From NCBI RefSeq assembly GCF_003313245.1, contig NZ_QJSD01000001.1:186001-250000 (forward strand): DNA of 64,000 nucleotides, written 5' to 3'. The notes under the pieces were generated by a model. The model did no database searches and was not told the DNA's origin. It saw only the letters and a list, made by a program, of their open reading frames with translations. Of the stretch, positions 11,321-20,090 are shown one piece after another; position 1 is the stretch's first letter, and each line of letters starts with the position of its first letter. A program made the translations under genes and the position numbers. Source of the DNA: Primorskyibacter marinus (GTDB lineage: Bacteria; Pseudomonadota; Alphaproteobacteria; Rhodobacterales; Rhodobacteraceae).

Positions 11321-12508
11321 ATGGCTTGGAAAACGCTCGATCAGATGGACATTAGCGGCAAACGTGTGCTGGTGCGCGTCGACATCAACGTGCCGGTCGA
11401 GGATGGCCGCGTGACCGACGCCACCCGCATCCAGCGGATCGTGCCCACCGTGCGCGACATTCTGGATGCAGGCGGCAAGCCGGTGCTGCTGGCGCATTTC
11501 GGGCGACCAAAAGGCAAGCGCGTGCCGGAGATGAGCCTGCAACCGCTGGTGCCCGCTTTGGAAGAGGCATTCGGCGCGGATGTTGTCTTTGTCGCCGATT
11601 GCGTGGGCCCCGCAGCCGAGGCTTCGGTGACAGCGCTGCAACCCGGTCAGGTTCTGCTGTGCGAAAACACGCGGTATCATGCGGGCGAGGAAAAGAACGA
11701 CCCGGAACTGGCTGCCGACATGGCCCAGCTGGGCGATATCTACTGTAACGATGCGTTTTCCGCCGCCCACCGTGCCCATGCTTCGACCGAAGGCTTGGCG
11801 CGGTTGCTGCCCGCGTGTGCCGGTCGCTTGATGCAGGCGGAACTCAGCGCGCTGGAGGCGGCCCTCGGTCAGCCCGAACGCCCGGTTGTTGCGGTCGTTG
11901 GCGGGGCGAAAGTGTCAACAAAGCTCGACTTGCTGGGCAATCTGGTGGCACGCGTGGATTTTCTGGTGATCGGCGGCGGCATGGCCAATACGTTCCTCGC
12001 CGCTCAGGGCGTGGATGTGGGCAAATCGCTGTGCGAACACGAGATGGCAGACACCGCGCTGGAAATTGTCGGCAAGGCAAAGGCCGCGGGCTGCGAGATC
12101 ATCCTGCCCTCGGATGTGGTGGTGGCGCGTGAATTCAAGGCCGGTGCCGCGCATGAAACCGTGCCAGTCGCCGACTGTCCTGCGGATGCAATGATCCTCG
12201 ATGCCGGCCCCGACACGGTGGCACGCATCGCCCAGGTTCTGGAAGGTGCCAAGACGCTGATCTGGAACGGCCCTCTTGGCGCGTTCGAGATCGAGCCATT
12301 CGATGCTGCCACGAATGCTGCCGCTGCCAAGGCCGCGCAGCTTAGCCGGGATGGCGCATTGACCTCTGTTGCGGGGGGCGGCGACACCGTGGCGGCGCTG
12401 AACAAGGCAGGTGCTGCGGATGACTTCACCTATATCTCCACCGCCGGCGGTGCCTTTCTGGAGTGGATGGAAGGCAAGACATTGCCGGGCGTCGCGGCGC
12501 TTGGCTGA
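11321..12508 (+). CDS. pgk: phosphoglycerate kinase
   Basis: Interconverts 1,3-bisphosphoglycerate and 3-phosphoglycerate with ADP/ATP in glycolysis and gluconeogenesis. The 395-residue protein carries the PGK signature near the N-terminus ([11 protein letters not shown]), the substrate-binding HFGRPKG, the hinge region [13 protein letters not shown] and the nucleotide-site [11 protein letters not shown] and [13 protein letters not shown] at the end. Length is normal. A class I aldolase follows 215 bp downstream but is separated by an operator-rich region, so it is probably controlled separately. Confidence 0.97.
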   Translation: MAWKTLDQMDISGKRVLVRVDINVPVEDGRVTDATRIQRIVPTVRDILDAGGKPVLLAHFGRPKGKRVPEMSLQPLVPALEEAFGADVVFVADCVGPAAEASVTALQPGQVLLCENTRYHAGEEKNDPELAADMAQLGDIYCNDAFSAAHRAHASTEGLARLLPACAGRLMQAELSALEAALGQPERPVVAVVGGAKVSTKLDLLGNLVARVDFLVIGGGMANTFLAAQGVDVGKSLCEHEMADTALEIVGKAKAAGCEIILPSDVVVAREFKAGAAHETVPVADCPADAMILDAGPDTVARIAQVLEGAKTLIWNGPLGAFEIEPFDAATNAAAAKAAQLSRDGALTSVAGGGDTVAALNKAGAADDFTYISTAGGAFLEWMEGKTLPGVAALG

Positions 12509-12608
12509 CCACCACATGCGCGTCATCGAGGACTGACAGGAAAGCTTGGGCGCTACCGGCCGTTTCTCGTTTCCGGGGTGCATTTCCGGCACTCTGCCGC
12601 CATGAGTT

Positions 12609-12653
12609 AACGCTGTTGGCGCAAACACTGCCACTGTTAGCGCCAACAGCGTT
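12609..12653 (+). promoter_or_regulatory. tandem LacI-family-like operators (CceR/PckR-type) upstream of the class I aldolase
   Basis: Two 14-bp sites, TGTTGGCGCAAACA (12614-12627) and TGTTAGCGCCAACA (12635-12648), start exactly 21 bp apart, i.e. two helical turns, about 75-110 bp before the aldolase ATG. Both fit a palindrome of the type TGTTARCGYTAACA with central CG. I recall this as the site of CceR/PckR, LacI-family regulators of central carbon metabolism in alphaproteobacteria. Seen as a larger unit, AACGCTGTTGGCGC and GCGCCAACAGCGTT form a perfect 14-bp inverted repeat with a 17-bp spacer. A further half-match (AGTTAACGCT) overlaps the left end. Regulator identity is inferred from motif resemblance only. 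Confidence 0.6.
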
Positions 12654-12723
12654 GCAAGCGATATGTCCTGCCCATATTCGGAACGCATAAAGTCAACCGC
12701 TGCTGCGAAAGGGCGTTCAAACC

Positions 12724-13653
12724 ATGAAATCCACCCGTACCGTTCAAAAAATTCTGTCCAATTACGAAGGCGAAACGCCCGGCGTGAAGGCCAACCTGAA
12801 CCGGATGCTGATGACAGGCAAACTGGGCGGCACCGGCAAGATGATCATCCTGCCCGTCGATCAGGGATTCGAACATGGGCCTGCGCGCAGCTTTGCCCCC
12901 AACGCACCCGCCTATGATCCGCATTATCATTACAAGCTGGCGATCGAGGCCGGGATGAACGCCTATGCCGCGCCGCTGGGAATGCTCGAAGCGGGTGCCG
13001 ACACATTTGCAGGCCAGATCCCGACGATCCTCAAGGTCAACAGCGCCAATTCGCTGATGCCCTCCGAGCAGCCGAAATCGCAGGCGATCACTGCCAGTGT
13101 CGATGACGCGCTGCGCATCGGTGCCGGATGTATCGGCTTTACGATCTATCCCGGTTCCTCTGCCGGTCTTGGCATGTTCGAAGAAATCGCCGAGATGCGC
13201 CGCGAAGCCGCCGCCAAAGGCGTGGCCACCGTGATCTGGTCCTATCCGCGGGGCGAAATGCTGGACAAGGACGGCGAAACCGCCATCGACATCGCCGCCT
13301 ATGCCGCCCAGATCGCGGCCCTGCTGGGCGCACATATCATCAAGATCAAGCTTTCGACCGATCACTTGTCCCTGCCCGAGGCCAAGAAAGTTTACGAATC
13401 CGAAGGCATCGACATCGCCAGTCAGGCCGCGCGCGTGCGCCATTGTGTCGATTCGGCCTTCGCCGGTCGCCGGATCATGGTGTTCTCGGGCGGTGCCAAG
13501 AAGGGCGCCGACAGCGTTTATGACGACGCGCGCGCCATCCGCGACGGCGGTGGTAACGGGTCGATCATCGGGCGCAACAGCTTCCAGCGTTCGCGTGAGG
13601 ATGCCTTGGACATGCTTGGCAAACTGGTCGACATCTACAAAGGTCGCGACTGA
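12724..13653 (+). CDS. class I fructose-bisphosphate aldolase (DhnA/FbaB type)
   Basis: Cleaves or forms fructose-1,6-bisphosphate through a Schiff base, with no metal. The 309-residue protein belongs to the DhnA-type class I aldolases: ILPVDQGFEHGP near the N-terminus, IWSYPRGEML, and the HIIKIKLS strand, in which Lys207 or Lys209 should be the Schiff-base lysine. Phosphate-site glycines lie in FSGGAKKGAD and GNGSIIGRNSFQR. The ATG follows a GAAAGGGCG ribosome-binding region. The tandem operator upstream suggests control by a central-carbon regulator. Confidence 0.93.
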   Translation: MKSTRTVQKILSNYEGETPGVKANLNRMLMTGKLGGTGKMIILPVDQGFEHGPARSFAPNAPAYDPHYHYKLAIEAGMNAYAAPLGMLEAGADTFAGQIPTILKVNSANSLMPSEQPKSQAITASVDDALRIGAGCIGFTIYPGSSAGLGMFEEIAEMRREAAAKGVATVIWSYPRGEMLDKDGETAIDIAAYAAQIAALLGAHIIKIKLSTDHLSLPEAKKVYESEGIDIASQAARVRHCVDSAFAGRRIMVFSGGAKKGADSVYDDARAIRDGGGNGSIIGRNSFQRSREDALDMLGKLVDIYKGRD

Positions 13654-13659
13654 ACTTTC

Positions 13660-13700
13660 GGCCCTGCGCCATTTCGGTCAAAATCGGTTCGCGCAGGGCC
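13660..13700 (+). terminator. inverted repeat after the aldolase gene
   Basis: GGCCCTGCGC and GCGCAGGGCC form a perfect 10-bp stem around 21 bases, 6 bp past the stop codon. There is no T-tract, so the terminator call is tentative; it may be a 3'-end stabilising hairpin. Confidence 0.45.
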
Positions 13701-13763
13701 GCCCCCGATTGTTGCGCAAGGATCACGGGGACTTTTTTTCGAAATTCTCCTTTTCCTGAATGA

Positions 13764-13792
13764 TTCACAGCGTGATTCGTCTGTGCCATAGT
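13764..13792 (+). promoter_or_regulatory. predicted promoter of the ftsB-like/pdh cluster
   Basis: TTCACA (-35, one mismatch to consensus) and CATAGT (-10) are separated by exactly 17 bases; the expected start site falls about 30 bases before the ftsB-like ATG. It follows the aldolase hairpin. Confidence 0.5.
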
Positions 13793-13829
13793 TTCTGAGA
13801 GCGCCCCAAGAGGCGCAGTGAGGCAGAAT

Positions 13830-14132
13830 ATGAGCATCCTTCGAAACCGCCCCGCCTTCGGTGCTGTGATCTTTTTCGCCGTGGCCTTCAGCCTTGGCAT
13901 CTACTTCACCTTTGCCGCAGTCCAAGGTGACTACGGACTGTTCAGACGTGCCGAGATCCGGATCGAGGCGCAACACCTCACCGAGGAGCTGGCACAGTTG
14001 GAATCCGAGGTGGCGCGCATGCAAAACCTGTCGCGCCGCTTGTCCGACGACTATCTGGATCTGGATCTGCTCGACGAACAAGCCCGCGATGTGCTGGGGC
14101 TGATCCGTGCCGACGAGATCGTGGTCCGCTAA
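13830..14132 (+). CDS. FtsB/DivIC-like septum formation initiator protein
   Basis: Small bitopic division protein; FtsB-type proteins join FtsL and FtsQ in the divisome. The 100-residue product has a short cytosolic N-terminus (MSILRNRPAFGA), one membrane helix at about 10-30 and a periplasmic coiled coil (AEIRIEAQHLTEELAQLESEV region), the FtsB plan. The ATG at 13830 follows a GAGG element; an in-frame ATG 12 bp upstream is less well placed. It lies 143 bp before pdhA, with which it may share a promoter. Confidence 0.82.
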   Translation: MSILRNRPAFGAVIFFAVAFSLGIYFTFAAVQGDYGLFRRAEIRIEAQHLTEELAQLESEVARMQNLSRRLSDDYLDLDLLDEQARDVLGLIRADEIVVR

Positions 14133-14274
14133 TCTTAACCTGCTCAAAGCAGGTTCCTGCCCATCTCTGTCGCGCAGTTTTTCGCACCTGGACGCTCTTG
14201 CCAGGCAAGCCTTCCCCTTCTACGCTGATCACAAGTTCAAGGCTAAACTATCCAGCCAATGGAGGGCCTCACAG

Positions 14275-15273
14275 ATGGCAGCCCGGAAATCCGCGACCAA
14301 GCCCAACGTCTCTGCCGAAGAGCTGACGCGCTACTACCGCGACATGCTTTTGATCCGCAGATTCGAGGAAAAAGCCGGTCAGCTTTACGGAATGGGCCTG
14401 ATCGGCGGCTTCTGTCACCTTTATATCGGGCAAGAAGCTGTCGTCGTCGGGCTGGAGGCCGCTGCCGAAGACGGCGACAAGCGCATCACCTCCTATCGCG
14501 ACCACGGCCACATGCTGGCCTGTGGCATGGACCCCAATGGCGTCATGGCGGAACTGACCGGCCGCGAGGGCGGGTACTCCAAAGGCAAGGGCGGCTCGAT
14601 GCATATGTTCTCCAAGGAGAAACATTTCTACGGCGGTCACGGCATTGTCGGCGCGCAGGTACCGATTGGCGCAGGCCTCGCCTTTTCCGACAAATACCGC
14701 GAGAATGGGCGCGTGACCTTTACCTATTTCGGTGATGGCGCGGCCAATCAGGGGCAGGTCTACGAGACATTCAACATGGCGGCCCTCTGGAAACTGCCGG
14801 TCGTTTTCGTCATTGAAAACAATCAATACGCTATGGGCACCGCGCAGCAACGGTCCACCTCCACCCCGGATCTGCACACCCGTGGCGAAGCGTTCGGCAT
14901 CCCCGGCGAGGTGGTGGACGGCATGGATGTTCTGGCTGTCAAGGCGGCTGGAGAAACCGCAGTCGGTCACTGCCGCGCAGGCAAGGGCCCCTATATTCTG
15001 GAAATCAAAACCTATCGCTACCGCGGCCATTCGATGTCCGATCCGGCCAAGTACCGCACCCGCGAAGAGGTCCAGAAAATGCGCGAGGAACGCGACCCGA
15101 TAGAACATGTCCGCAGCCTTCTGCTTGAAGGCAAACACGCCACCGAAGACGATCTCAAGGCGATCGACAAAGAGATCAAATCAGTCGTTAATGCCAGTGC
15201 GGAATTCGCCAAGGATAGCCCCGAACCCGCGCTTGAAGAGCTTTGGACAGATATATACGCAGAGGCCCGCTGA
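14275..15273 (+). CDS. pdhA: pyruvate dehydrogenase E1 component, alpha subunit
   Basis: With PdhB decarboxylates pyruvate using thiamine diphosphate and passes the acetyl group to lipoyl domains. The 332-residue protein has the thiamine-diphosphate motif starting GDG at 153-155 and ending NN at 182-183, the FCHLYIGQEA and SYRDHGHML elements, and the YRYRGHSMSDP loop. The ATG at 14275 is preceded by GGAGG at proper spacing; the longer open frame upstream is not used. The stop overlaps the ATG of the VOC gene by one base. Confidence 0.96.
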   Translation: MAARKSATKPNVSAEELTRYYRDMLLIRRFEEKAGQLYGMGLIGGFCHLYIGQEAVVVGLEAAAEDGDKRITSYRDHGHMLACGMDPNGVMAELTGREGGYSKGKGGSMHMFSKEKHFYGGHGIVGAQVPIGAGLAFSDKYRENGRVTFTYFGDGAANQGQVYETFNMAALWKLPVVFVIENNQYAMGTAQQRSTSTPDLHTRGEAFGIPGEVVDGMDVLAVKAAGETAVGHCRAGKGPYILEIKTYRYRGHSMSDPAKYRTREEVQKMREERDPIEHVRSLLLEGKHATEDDLKAIDKEIKSVVNASAEFAKDSPEPALEELWTDIYAEAR

Positions 15274-15656
15274 TGCCACATTTTGAGATCCACGCCGAAG
15301 ACCCTGCCCGCGCCCGCGCCTTTTATACCGGTCTTTTCGGCTGGGAATTCACTCCCATGCAAGGTGGCGAGGAGGTCGAGTATCACCTGATCGGTGGCAA
15401 GGATCTGGGGGACAGCCTGACCGGCGGCTTGATGAAACGGATGGATGCCACACCGGCGCCAAATGGTCCTATTCGCGGCTGCACCTTGACCTTCGAGGTC
15501 GCGGATGTCGATGAACGCTACGCTTGGGCGCTTGATCATGGCGGTGCCGAAGCCTTGCCCCCGACCGATTACCCCGGCGTGGGCCGCGCAGCCTATGTCG
15601 AGGATGGTGAAGGCAATGTCGTGGGATTTATCACCCCCGCCGAGACGGAGACTTAG
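15273..15656 (+). CDS. VOC family (glyoxalase/bleomycin-resistance fold) protein
   Basis: A 127-residue vicinal-oxygen-chelate protein: FEIHAEDPARARAFYTGLFGWEF near the N-terminus and the closing EDGEGNVVGFI, both hallmarks of this fold. VOC proteins bind metals and range from lyases to dioxygenases to binding proteins; the substrate here is unknown. Its ATG shares a base with the pdhA stop (TGATG) and pdhB begins 3 bp after it, so it is tightly built into the pyruvate dehydrogenase operon. That suggests a role near the complex, for instance with a reactive 2-oxo by-product, but this is a guess. Confidence 0.88.
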   Translation: MPHFEIHAEDPARARAFYTGLFGWEFTPMQGGEEVEYHLIGGKDLGDSLTGGLMKRMDATPAPNGPIRGCTLTFEVADVDERYAWALDHGGAEALPPTDYPGVGRAAYVEDGEGNVVGFITPAETET

Positions 15657-15659
15657 CCC

Positions 15660-17030
15660 ATGGCCACGGAAATTCTGATGCCCGCTCTTTCCCCGACGAT
15701 GGAGGAAGGCACGCTTGCAAAATGGCTCGTCAAGGAAGGCGATACCGTGTCTTCCGGCGACATTCTTGCCGAGATCGAAACAGACAAGGCCACGATGGAA
15801 TTTGAGGCCGTGGATGAGGGCATTCTTGGACGCATCCTGATCCCCGCCGGCTCCGAAGGCGTCAAGGTAAACACCCCCATCGGATTGCTGCTTGACGAAG
15901 GCGAAGACGCCGCCTCTGCCACCGTTGAGTCCGCGCAAAGCCAGCAACCGGCCCCTGCCGACAAAACGCTGACCTCCGAAAGCGCCCCCGCTGCGGCGCA
16001 AAGCCATCCCGAACCCGACCGCTCGCCCGACTGGCCCAAAGGCACGGAGACACACCAGCAGACCGTCCGCGAAGCCCTGCGGGACGCGATGGCCGAAGAG
16101 ATGCGCCGCGATGGTGACGTGTTCCTGATGGGCGAAGAGGTCGCTGAATACCAAGGTGCCTACAAGATCAGCCAGGGATTGTTGGACGAATTCGGCTCCA
16201 AACGGGTCATAGACACGCCGATCACCGAACACGGATTTACCGGCATCGCCGTTGGGGCCGCCTTTGGTGGGCTAAAGCCGATCGTCGAATACATGACGTT
16301 TAACTTCGCCATGCAAGCCATGGATCAGATTGTAAATTCTGCCGCCAAGACCCTGTATATGTCCGGCGGTCAAATGGGCGCGCCGATGGTCTTTCGCGGC
16401 CCCAACGGTGCCGCTGCACGCGTCGGTGCCCAGCACAGCCAGGACTTCGCCGCCTGGTTTTCGCATATACCGGGCCTGAAGGTCGCGATGCCCTATTCCG
16501 CCTCGGACGCGAAGGGCCTGCTGAAAACCGCCATCCGCGATCCGAACCCGGTGATCTTTCTGGAAAACGAAATCCTCTATGGGCGCAGTTTCGATGTGCC
16601 GAAACTCGACGATTTTACCGTGCCGTTCGGCAAGGCGCGGATCTGGCGGGAGGGCACGGATGTGACCATCGTCAGCTTCGGCATCGGGATGACCTACGCG
16701 CTGCAAGCCGCTGAAAAACTTGCCGAAGACGGGATCAGCGCCGAAGTCATCGACCTGCGCACCCTGCGCCCGATGGACACGGCAACCGTCATTGCATCGG
16801 TACAGAAAACCAACCGCTGCGTCACGGTCGAGGAAGGCTTTCCCAAGGGCGCGATCGGCAACCATATCTCGGCCATCCTGATGCAAGAAGCGTTCGATTG
16901 GCTCGACGCACCCGTAATCAACTGTACCGGCAAGGACGTGCCCATGCCCTATGCCGCCAACCTCGAAAAGCACGCGCTGCTCACCACCGAAGAGGTGATG
17001 GAAGCCGTGCGGAAAGTGACATATCGGTGA
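15660..17030 (+). CDS. pdhB: pyruvate dehydrogenase E1 component, beta subunit, with N-terminal lipoyl domain
   Basis: Partner of PdhA. The 456-residue protein is longer than plain E1-beta (about 330). Residues 1-80 are a biotinyl/lipoyl domain with the lipoylation lysine K43 in ETDKATMEF, then an Ala/Pro/Ser linker (about 84-120), then the E1-beta fold ([59 protein letters not shown]). E1-beta with a lipoyl domain is known in alphaproteobacteria. The lipoyl domain is nearly identical to that of PdhC. Confidence 0.96.
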   Translation: MATEILMPALSPTMEEGTLAKWLVKEGDTVSSGDILAEIETDKATMEFEAVDEGILGRILIPAGSEGVKVNTPIGLLLDEGEDAASATVESAQSQQPAPADKTLTSESAPAAAQSHPEPDRSPDWPKGTETHQQTVREALRDAMAEEMRRDGDVFLMGEEVAEYQGAYKISQGLLDEFGSKRVIDTPITEHGFTGIAVGAAFGGLKPIVEYMTFNFAMQAMDQIVNSAAKTLYMSGGQMGAPMVFRGPNGAAARVGAQHSQDFAAWFSHIPGLKVAMPYSASDAKGLLKTAIRDPNPVIFLENEILYGRSFDVPKLDDFTVPFGKARIWREGTDVTIVSFGIGMTYALQAAEKLAEDGISAEVIDLRTLRPMDTATVIASVQKTNRCVTVEEGFPKGAIGNHISAILMQEAFDWLDAPVINCTGKDVPMPYAANLEKHALLTTEEVMEAVRKVTYR

Positions 17031-17073
17031 TGCCGCCAATGCCCCACCCGGCCGCCTCGATCGCGGCCAGACG

Positions 17074-17427
17074 ATGACCCGCGTTGAAGTGCAGGGCCGC
17101 GACGTCGCAAACGAAGCCTACCGGATCGCGACAACGGTGGCAGGATCACCTGTCCGCGCCCTTGTGCCTGAATGCCTGATGCAAGGCCTGCGCCCGGGTG
17201 ACCGCCCGTCCCACCGGGAAGCCTATGAATGGATCGCCGCCCACAAGGCCTCGTTGATCCGCGCCGTGGAAACGCTTTCGCGCGGAAAGCTTCCACGACG
17301 CCCCTACGACATTCTCACACTGATCGAAGACGCCCCTGCTTCTTCTTGGCCAAAATACTCCGGGGGTGTGGGGGCTGGCCCCCACGCGCCGACGCCCTCA
17401 TCCGGCGCGCCGTCAAAGAGGACCTGA
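17074..17427 (+). CDS. unrecognised 117-residue protein in the pdh cluster
   Basis: I do not recognise the family. No in-frame start exists upstream, so ATG 17074 is used; it has no clear ribosome-binding site. Residues 1-88 look like a compact soluble helical domain (MTRVEVQGRDVANEAYRIA, EAYEWIAAHKASLIRAVETL). The last 28 or so residues (from SSWPKYSGG) are encoded by a dispersed 45-bp repeat and following sequence, so the tail is probably repeat-derived and not functional. It lies between pdhB and pdhC, 3 bp before pdhC, and so is co-transcribed. Codon use of the first part fits the neighbours. Confidence 0.6.
   Translation: MTRVEVQGRDVANEAYRIATTVAGSPVRALVPECLMQGLRPGDRPSHREAYEWIAAHKASLIRAVETLSRGKLPRRPYDILTLIEDAPASSWPKYSGGVGAGPHAPTPSSGAPSKRT
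17339..17383 (+). repeat. 45-bp dispersed repeat, copy 1
   Basis: This segment matches 45891-45935 at 43 of 45 positions, same orientation. It ends in a hairpin GGGGGC-TG-GCCCCC. Here it lies inside the end of the unknown 117-residue reading frame and is translated as SSWPKYSGGVGAGP. Similar repeats are widespread in Rhodobacteraceae as I recall; only two copies are in this window. Confidence 0.85.
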
Positions 17428-17430
17428 CCG

Positions 17431-18720
17431 ATGCCCACAGAAATCTTGATGCCCGCCCTCAGCCCGACAATGGAAGAAGGCACGCTCGCAAAATGGCTGG
17501 TCAAGGAAGGCGATACGGTGTCGTCCGGCGACATCATCGCAGAGATAGAGACCGACAAGGCAACGATGGAATTCGAGGCCGTCGATGAAGGCACGATCGG
17601 CAAGATTATCATCACGGAAGGCACGGAAGGCATCAAGGTGAACACTCCAATCGCGGTGTTGCTCGAAGAGGGCGAAAGCGAGACGGACATCCCGGCCAAA
17701 ACCGGACAAAAGCCTCCACAGAACACCAGTTCCGAAACACCCCCCGCCCCGGCCCCCGAGCCGGGGCCTCGCGCGCCCGCCGCACCAAAATCCGACTCTG
17801 GTGACCGCATCTTTGCCTCGCCGCTGGCACGTCGTATTGCTGCCCAGAACAATCTGGATCTTGGGCAGATCAAAGGCTCCGGTCCACACGGGCGGATCAT
17901 CCGCGCAGATGTTGAAGGTACCCCCACCCAAGCCGCCGCGCCCGCCAGCGCAACGCAAGGTCGCGCAGATGCGCCCCCATCCATCCCGCCTGCCTCCTCA
18001 GGTCAGATCGCAAAAACCTATACCGACCGTCCGCATAAGGAAGTACCGCTCGACGGGATGCGCAAGACGATTGCCGCGCGATTGACCGAGGCCAAACAAC
18101 AGATTCCGCATTTCTACCTGCGCCGCGATATTCAACTGGACGCTCTGCTCAAATTCCGCGCCGATCTGAATGCGCAACTCGACGCGCGCGGGATCAAACT
18201 CAGCGTCAATGACTTCATCATCAAGGCCTGTGCGCTGGCCCTCCAACAGGTGCCTGCCGCCAATGCCGTCTGGGCGGGTGACCGCATCCTGCAATTGACC
18301 CCCTCGGACGTCGCCGTTGCCGTGGCAATCGAGGGCGGCCTGTTCACACCCGTTCTCAAGGACGCCGAGAAGAAAACCCTCACCACCTTGTCAGCAGAGA
18401 TGAAAGATCTTGCTGCGCGCGCGCGGGACCGAAAACTCGGCCCCCATGAATATCAGGGCGGCAGCTTTGCCATTTCCAATCTGGGAATGTTCGGGGTCGA
18501 GAATTTCGATGCTGTGATCAATCCGCCCCATGGCGCAATTCTTGCGGTTGGCGCGGGCATCAAAAAGCCTGTTGTCGGTCCGGATGGCGATCTGACAGCT
18601 GCCACCATCATGTCCGTGACACTCAGCGTCGATCACCGTGTCATAGACGGCGCACTTGGGGCAGAATTGCTGGCGGCGATCAAGGAAAACCTCGAAAATC
18701 CGATGGTTATGCTGGCGTGA
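17431..18720 (+). CDS. pdhC: dihydrolipoamide acetyltransferase (pyruvate dehydrogenase E2)
   Basis: Core of the complex; transfers the acetyl group from lipoyl-lysine to CoA. The 429-residue protein has one lipoyl domain (1-80, K43 in ETDKATMEF), a Pro/Ala linker that includes a repeat-encoded APAPEPGP, a peripheral-subunit-binding domain (about 128-165; [24 protein letters not shown]) and the catalytic domain from about 200. The active-site motif DHRVIDG starts at 401, with His402 as the catalytic base. No lpd (E3) gene follows; the next gene, cysE, is convergent, so E3 must be encoded elsewhere. Confidence 0.97.
   Translation: MPTEILMPALSPTMEEGTLAKWLVKEGDTVSSGDIIAEIETDKATMEFEAVDEGTIGKIIITEGTEGIKVNTPIAVLLEEGESETDIPAKTGQKPPQNTSSETPPAPAPEPGPRAPAAPKSDSGDRIFASPLARRIAAQNNLDLGQIKGSGPHGRIIRADVEGTPTQAAAPASATQGRADAPPSIPPASSGQIAKTYTDRPHKEVPLDGMRKTIAARLTEAKQQIPHFYLRRDIQLDALLKFRADLNAQLDARGIKLSVNDFIIKACALALQQVPAANAVWAGDRILQLTPSDVAVAVAIEGGLFTPVLKDAEKKTLTTLSAEMKDLAARARDRKLGPHEYQGGSFAISNLGMFGVENFDAVINPPHGAILAVGAGIKKPVVGPDGDLTAATIMSVTLSVDHRVIDGALGAELLAAIKENLENPMVMLA
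17746..17769 (+). repeat. GCCCCGG/CCGGGGC palindromic repeat inside pdhC
   Basis: Arms GCCCCGG and CCGGGGC flank an 8-base loop, followed by CT. The 24-bp unit is identical to one at 44908-44931 (other strand). It lies in the linker-coding part of pdhC and reads APAPEPGP in frame. Confidence 0.85.
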
Positions 18721-18759
18721 CCTGTGGCAGCCGATCACGGCGTCGATCTCCACAAAGAC

Positions 18760-18786
18760 ATGGGCGCGGCAGACCAACGCGCCCAT
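18760..18786. terminator. hairpin between convergent pdhC and cysE
   Basis: ATGGGCGCG and CGCGCCCAT make a perfect 9-bp stem with a 9-base loop in the 129-bp convergent gap. No T-tract on either side. It could serve as a two-way transcript end; tentative. Confidence 0.4.
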
Positions 18787-18849
18787 ATTCCACCTTCACA
18801 TCGGCGTATCCAAACGACGGCGTCGCCTTACACCTATCGGGCTGATGCT

Positions 18850-19659
18850 TCACGCACCCGAACGCAGGATCTGGTCCATGGTCATCGACGGCTGGTCACA
18901 TCCTGCCTCGCCCACGATCCGTGCAGGCACGCCCGCCACGGTCTTGCAGGCCGGAACCGCATCCAGAACGACCGACCCCGCGGCGATGCGGGAGCAATGG
19001 CCGATATGGATATTGCCCAGCACCTTTGCACCGGCCCCGATCAACACGCCGTCGCCGATCTTCGGGTGGCGGTCTTCCTCTTCCTTGCCGGTCCCGCCAA
19101 GCGTCACCGAATGCAGCATCGAGACATTGTCGCCCACAACCGCAGTTTCGCCAATGACGATCGAATGTGCGTGGTCGATCATGATGCCGCGCCCGATCCG
19201 CGCCGCCGGGTGAATATCCACGCCGAAGACTTCGGAACAGCGCATCTGAAAGAAATAGGACAGGTCCCGTCGCCCGACGCGCCACAGCCAGTTGGCAACG
19301 CGGTAGCTTTGTAACGCTTGAAAGCCTTTGAAAAACAGCAATGGTTGCAGGAAACGATGGCATGCCGGGTCGCGATCATAAACCGCGACAATATCCGCCC
19401 GCGCCGCTGCTGCCAGGTCGGGATCCTTGGAATAGGCTTCGTCGCAGATTTCACGCAGCATCTGTTCGGACATTTCACCCGAGGCCAGTTTCAGTGACGT
19501 GCGATAAGCCAGCGCAGCTTCGATCGTGCCGTGATGCAGCACACTCGAATGGATAACGCCCCCCAAAAGCGGTTCTTCACGGATCGCGACGTGACCCTCT
19601 TCGATGATCTGGCTCCAGACCGGATCGAATTCGGTGAGCTTCGCGCGGGTCGTTGGCAT
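18850..19659 (-). CDS. cysE: serine O-acetyltransferase
   Basis: Makes O-acetylserine from serine and acetyl-CoA, the entry to cysteine synthesis. The 269-residue protein has the helical N-terminal SATase domain and a left-handed beta-helix of hexapeptide repeats (DIHPAARIGRGIMIDH, IVIGETAVVGDNV, PKIGDGVLIGAGAKVLG), with the catalytic DHAHSIVIGE region. Start 19659 (MPTTRAKL) is chosen because AAGGAGG lies 6-8 bases upstream; the longer frame is not needed. It is divergent from the DksA-like gene, with about 80 bp shared between them. Confidence 0.95.
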   Translation of the reverse strand: MPTTRAKLTEFDPVWSQIIEEGHVAIREEPLLGGVIHSSVLHHGTIEAALAYRTSLKLASGEMSEQMLREICDEAYSKDPDLAAAARADIVAVYDRDPACHRFLQPLLFFKGFQALQSYRVANWLWRVGRRDLSYFFQMRCSEVFGVDIHPAARIGRGIMIDHAHSIVIGETAVVGDNVSMLHSVTLGGTGKEEEDRHPKIGDGVLIGAGAKVLGNIHIGHCSRIAAGSVVLDAVPACKTVAGVPARIVGEAGCDQPSMTMDQILRSGA

Positions 19660-19738
19660 GGCAATTCCTCCTTGGACCGTGCTTAGATACACCAGATAGG
19701 TGGCTGACGCCAATTGCAAACCTGTGATGGAGGAGATC

Positions 19739-20071
19739 GTGGACCGAAATCGCAAATTCCGTCAGCTGATCGAAGATCGGCTGACCACCTTGACCGACGA
19801 TAATAGTTTGGGTCGCGACGCTCAGGCTGTGGTCGAACTTGACCAGCAGGCAGTCGGCAGGCTAAGCCGCATGGATGCTATGCAGTCACAGGCGATGGCC
19901 CTTGCCGGTCAAGTGCGCCGGGATGCCGAAACCCAACGTCTGCGCCAGGCCTTGCAACGACTGGACCAGGACGAATATGGCTGGTGCGACGAATGTGGTG
20001 AACAGATCGCCGAAAAGCGGCTGGAGATCGATCTGACCGCCACCCGCTGCATCGGCTGTGCCTCCGGCTAG
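19739..20071 (+). CDS. TraR/DksA family C4 zinc-finger protein
   Basis: Small relative of DksA, which binds the RNA polymerase secondary channel and modulates initiation. The 110-residue product has a helical N-terminal part and a C-terminal C4 zinc finger: CDEC and CIGC in YGWCDECGEQIAEKRL ... TRCIGC. The GTG at 19739 is preferred because GGAGG lies five bases upstream; an ATG at 19727 would add four residues. It lacks the long coiled-coil of true DksA. It sits between cysE and the tail end of the GTA cluster, convergent with the latter. Confidence 0.85.
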   Translation: MDRNRKFRQLIEDRLTTLTDDNSLGRDAQAVVELDQQAVGRLSRMDAMQSQAMALAGQVRRDAETQRLRQALQRLDQDEYGWCDECGEQIAEKRLEIDLTATRCIGCASG

Positions 20072-20090
20072 GCCAGCGGCCAACAGTAAT

